In this document: piece after piece, positions 62,931 through 64,000 of the stretch | Layout of the letters: each line of letters starts with the position of its first letter | How positions within the stretch are numbered: position 1 is the first letter of the stretch | From: Peribacillus sp044761665 | GTDB taxonomy: Bacteria; Bacillota; Bacilli; Bacillales; DSM-1321 | Reading direction: 5' to 3' | Assembly: GCF_044761665.1 (NCBI RefSeq) | Contig: NZ_JBIWCW010000002.1 | Span: 62,001 to 126,000 of the forward strand | DNA length: 64,000 nucleotides | The notes under the pieces: generated by a model | The model's input: the letters and a program-made list of their open reading frames with translations, nothing else | Databases searched by the model: none | What the model was told of the DNA's origin: nothing | Position numbers and translations under genes: made by a program

Positions 62931-63602
62931 TTGTCATTTCTTGTCTTATTGAGTCTTACGCGGATTATGGGGAGAAAAGAAATCTCGGAGATGACATTCT
63001 TTAATTTTGCTTCAGCCATTTCAATTGGTTCAATAGCGGGGAATCTTTCTTTTAACCATCGTTTAAGCATTCTGAATGGTATTATCGCGTTAATTGTATG
63101 GAGTTTACTTACACTTTTATCAGGACGGGTTGTCATTAAATCGAAAAGGGCACGAAAAGTACTGAATGGAGAGCCCCTTTTCATTATCAAAAATGGTAAA
63201 ATGGTGGGAAAATCACTTCGCAAGGTTAATTTGGATACAGATACGCTAACGGCATTGCTGAGGCAAAAAGATATTTTTTCAATCACTGAAGTGGAATATG
63301 CCATTTTTGAAATTACGGGTAAACTTTCCGTTATGAAAAAAGATAATAAACAACCGGTCACGAGAGAAGATATAAATATTGTCAATCCCCAAAAGAAACT
63401 GTCGCCCATCATAACAGGAGTTGTATCAGATGGAGTGATTAACAAGCGTAATTTGGAAAAGTTGAATCTTGATACGGACTGGCTGAATGAACAATTATTA
63501 CAAAACGGAATTTCAACAGTTTCCGGCGTCTTTTATGCAGAAGTTCAACCAGATCATACACTTTATATCGACAGTAAAAATGACCACCTTCATAATCGGT
63601 AA
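62931..63602 (+). CDS. DUF421 membrane protein (YetF-like), possibly 5'-disrupted
   Basis: 223 residues from TTG at 62931. Two N-terminal transmembrane helices (SFLVLLSLTRIMGRK; LSILNGIIALIVWSLLTLL) bracket the family motif MTFFNFASAISIGSIAGNL. Two DUF421 soluble repeats follow (GEPLFIIKNGKMVGKSLRK; NLDTDWLNEQLLQNGI). Family members normally have 8-12 more N-terminal residues. The upstream sequence in this frame reads GITEIIIRST back to a stop, while the ribosome site and a TTG at 62899 lie in another frame. One base missing from GGG at 62901-62903 would explain it. Function unknown; relatives occur in spore-forming Bacilli. Confidence 0.78.
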   Translation: MSFLVLLSLTRIMGRKEISEMTFFNFASAISIGSIAGNLSFNHRLSILNGIIALIVWSLLTLLSGRVVIKSKRARKVLNGEPLFIIKNGKMVGKSLRKVNLDTDTLTALLRQKDIFSITEVEYAIFEITGKLSVMKKDNKQPVTREDINIVNPQKKLSPIITGVVSDGVINKRNLEKLNLDTDWLNEQLLQNGISTVSGVFYAEVQPDHTLYIDSKNDHLHNR

Positions 63603-63660
63603 AGCAATGGAAAACCTGGCATCCTGGACGGATCCTTAATGGAGACAGATAACTATATAA

Positions 63661-63705
63661 AATAAAACAGCCAAAACCTATGCATAACAAGGTTTTGGCT
63701 GTTTC
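63661..63705. terminator. Terminator between DUF421 gene and tRNA-Arg
   Basis: ACAGCCAAAACC pairs with GGTTTTGGCTGT around 12 bases. The minus-strand T-run (TTTTATTTT) is the stronger, fitting termination of the tRNA transcript. Confidence 0.8.
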
Positions 63706-63712
63706 TCATTAG

Positions 63713-63786
63713 CGTCCCAGATAGGAATCGAACCTACGACCTACAGCTTAGGAGGCTGTCGCTCTATCCTGCTGAGCTACTGGGAC
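63713..63786 (-). tRNA. tRNA-Arg (anticodon CCU)
   Basis: Complete cloverleaf on the minus strand: acceptor GTCCCAG/CTGGGAC, D-arm with AGCTCAGCAGGATAGAGC, anticodon arm ACAGC-CTCCTAA-GCTGT giving anticodon CCT, and T-arm GTAGG-TTCGAAT-CCTAT. CCA is not encoded. tRNA-Arg(CCU) genes are a common integration site for mobile elements, but no integrase or duplicated 3' end is seen here. Confidence 0.97.
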
Positions 63787-63938
63787 ATGTAAAGTTAACG
63801 ACGACTTTCTTATTATATTTGTTATATGGAAACTTTTCAAGGTAATAGCCTCTTGTTATGAAAATATTAATGGACACCGCTCAGTTGATGTTATAATTTG
63901 GTAATATTGTGGGCACCAAAAGAGTGCAGGTGATGCGG

Positions 63939-64000
63939 ATGTCCAATTTACGAAAAAGAAGGAAAGAGCATAAAAATAAGAGTGCTAAAAGAGAATCAAC
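63939..64000 (+). CDS. Start of a basic protein cut by the window edge
   Basis: The frame opens MSNLRKRRKEHKNKSAKRES and runs off the end. AGGTG lies six bases before this ATG; an in-frame ATG at 63933 is too close. It is very lysine/arginine rich. Not identified. Confidence 0.5.
   Translation, partial: MSNLRKRRKEHKNKSAKRES

Noticed and set aside
62804..63445. 213-codon minus-strand frame opposite the DUF421 gene
   Set aside because: A shadow of the DUF421 coding sequence, which has clear family motifs on the plus strand.
63713..63786. Genomic island inserted at tRNA-Arg
   Set aside because: No integrase next to the tRNA and no duplicated tRNA 3' end within the window.

Overview
The window looks like a chromosomal segment of an aerobic, low-GC, Gram-positive Bacillaceae species. 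The evidence is strong AAGGAGG-type ribosome binding sites, frequent TTG and GTG starts, CcpA-type cre sites, sigma-B-type promoters, an RsbR paralogue, and many orthologues of Bacillus genes (ywbE, yhfW, exuR, gltC, topB). A Peribacillus/Bacillus simplex-like organism is my best guess from gene content, but that is inference. There is no rRNA operon, CRISPR array, intact insertion sequence or integrase.

Layout. 1-6 kb: a GATase-like protein, a large catalase with a sigma-B-like promoter, peptidase T and an intracellular alpha-amylase. 6.2-9.5 kb: a minus-strand trio of VTC-domain protein, DUF4956 membrane protein and CotH-kinase protein. 9.8-15.5 kb: a complete ribose operon rbsRKDACB behind a cre-like site. 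15.6-18.1 kb: glutamate dehydrogenase diverging from a GltC-type LysR regulator. 18.5-23 kb: a PfoR-like EIIC protein, an rRNA methyltransferase, a YhhN protein and a DAACS symporter. 23.4-32.2 kb: a galacturonate catabolic locus (uxaC, GPH transporter, exuR, uxaB, uxaA, KDPG aldolase, KDG kinase) with three similar LacI-type operators. 32.5-42 kb: a split ThrE exporter, an acetate-type symporter with its DUF485 partner, a two-component system, a NupC nucleoside transporter, MsrAB and an RsbR-like protein. 42-50 kb: a glutaminyl-tRNA synthetase (uncommon in Bacillus), an amino-acid ABC importer, purU, a SIMPL protein, YwbE and a Rieske oxidoreductase. 50.1-52.1 kb: a plasmid-type ParMRC partition module. 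52.2-64 kb: a purine permease behind an attenuator, a DEAD-box helicase, an APH-like kinase, a two-domain methyltransferase, an ABC-F ATPase, topoisomerase III, a decayed nitroreductase, two sigma-B-driven micro-ORFs, a DUF421 protein and tRNA-Arg(CCU).

Functional logic. The carbon blocks are laid out for import followed by catabolism: ribose by an ABC importer and kinase, galacturonate to KDG, phosphorylation by KdgK, and cleavage of KDPG to pyruvate and glyceraldehyde 3-phosphate. Stress functions (catalase, MsrAB, RsbR-like protein, sigma-B micro-ORFs) are scattered.

The most unusual element is the ParMRC-like module. It has an actin-like ATPase, a ribbon-helix-helix partner with an acidic tail, and an upstream array of TGTATACA-type iterons on an approximately 20-bp register, all in an otherwise ordinary chromosomal context. 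Other points worth a second look are the VTC-DUF4956-CotH cluster, glnS, the unclassified attenuator of the purine permease, and the micro-ORF pair at 62.4-62.7 kb.
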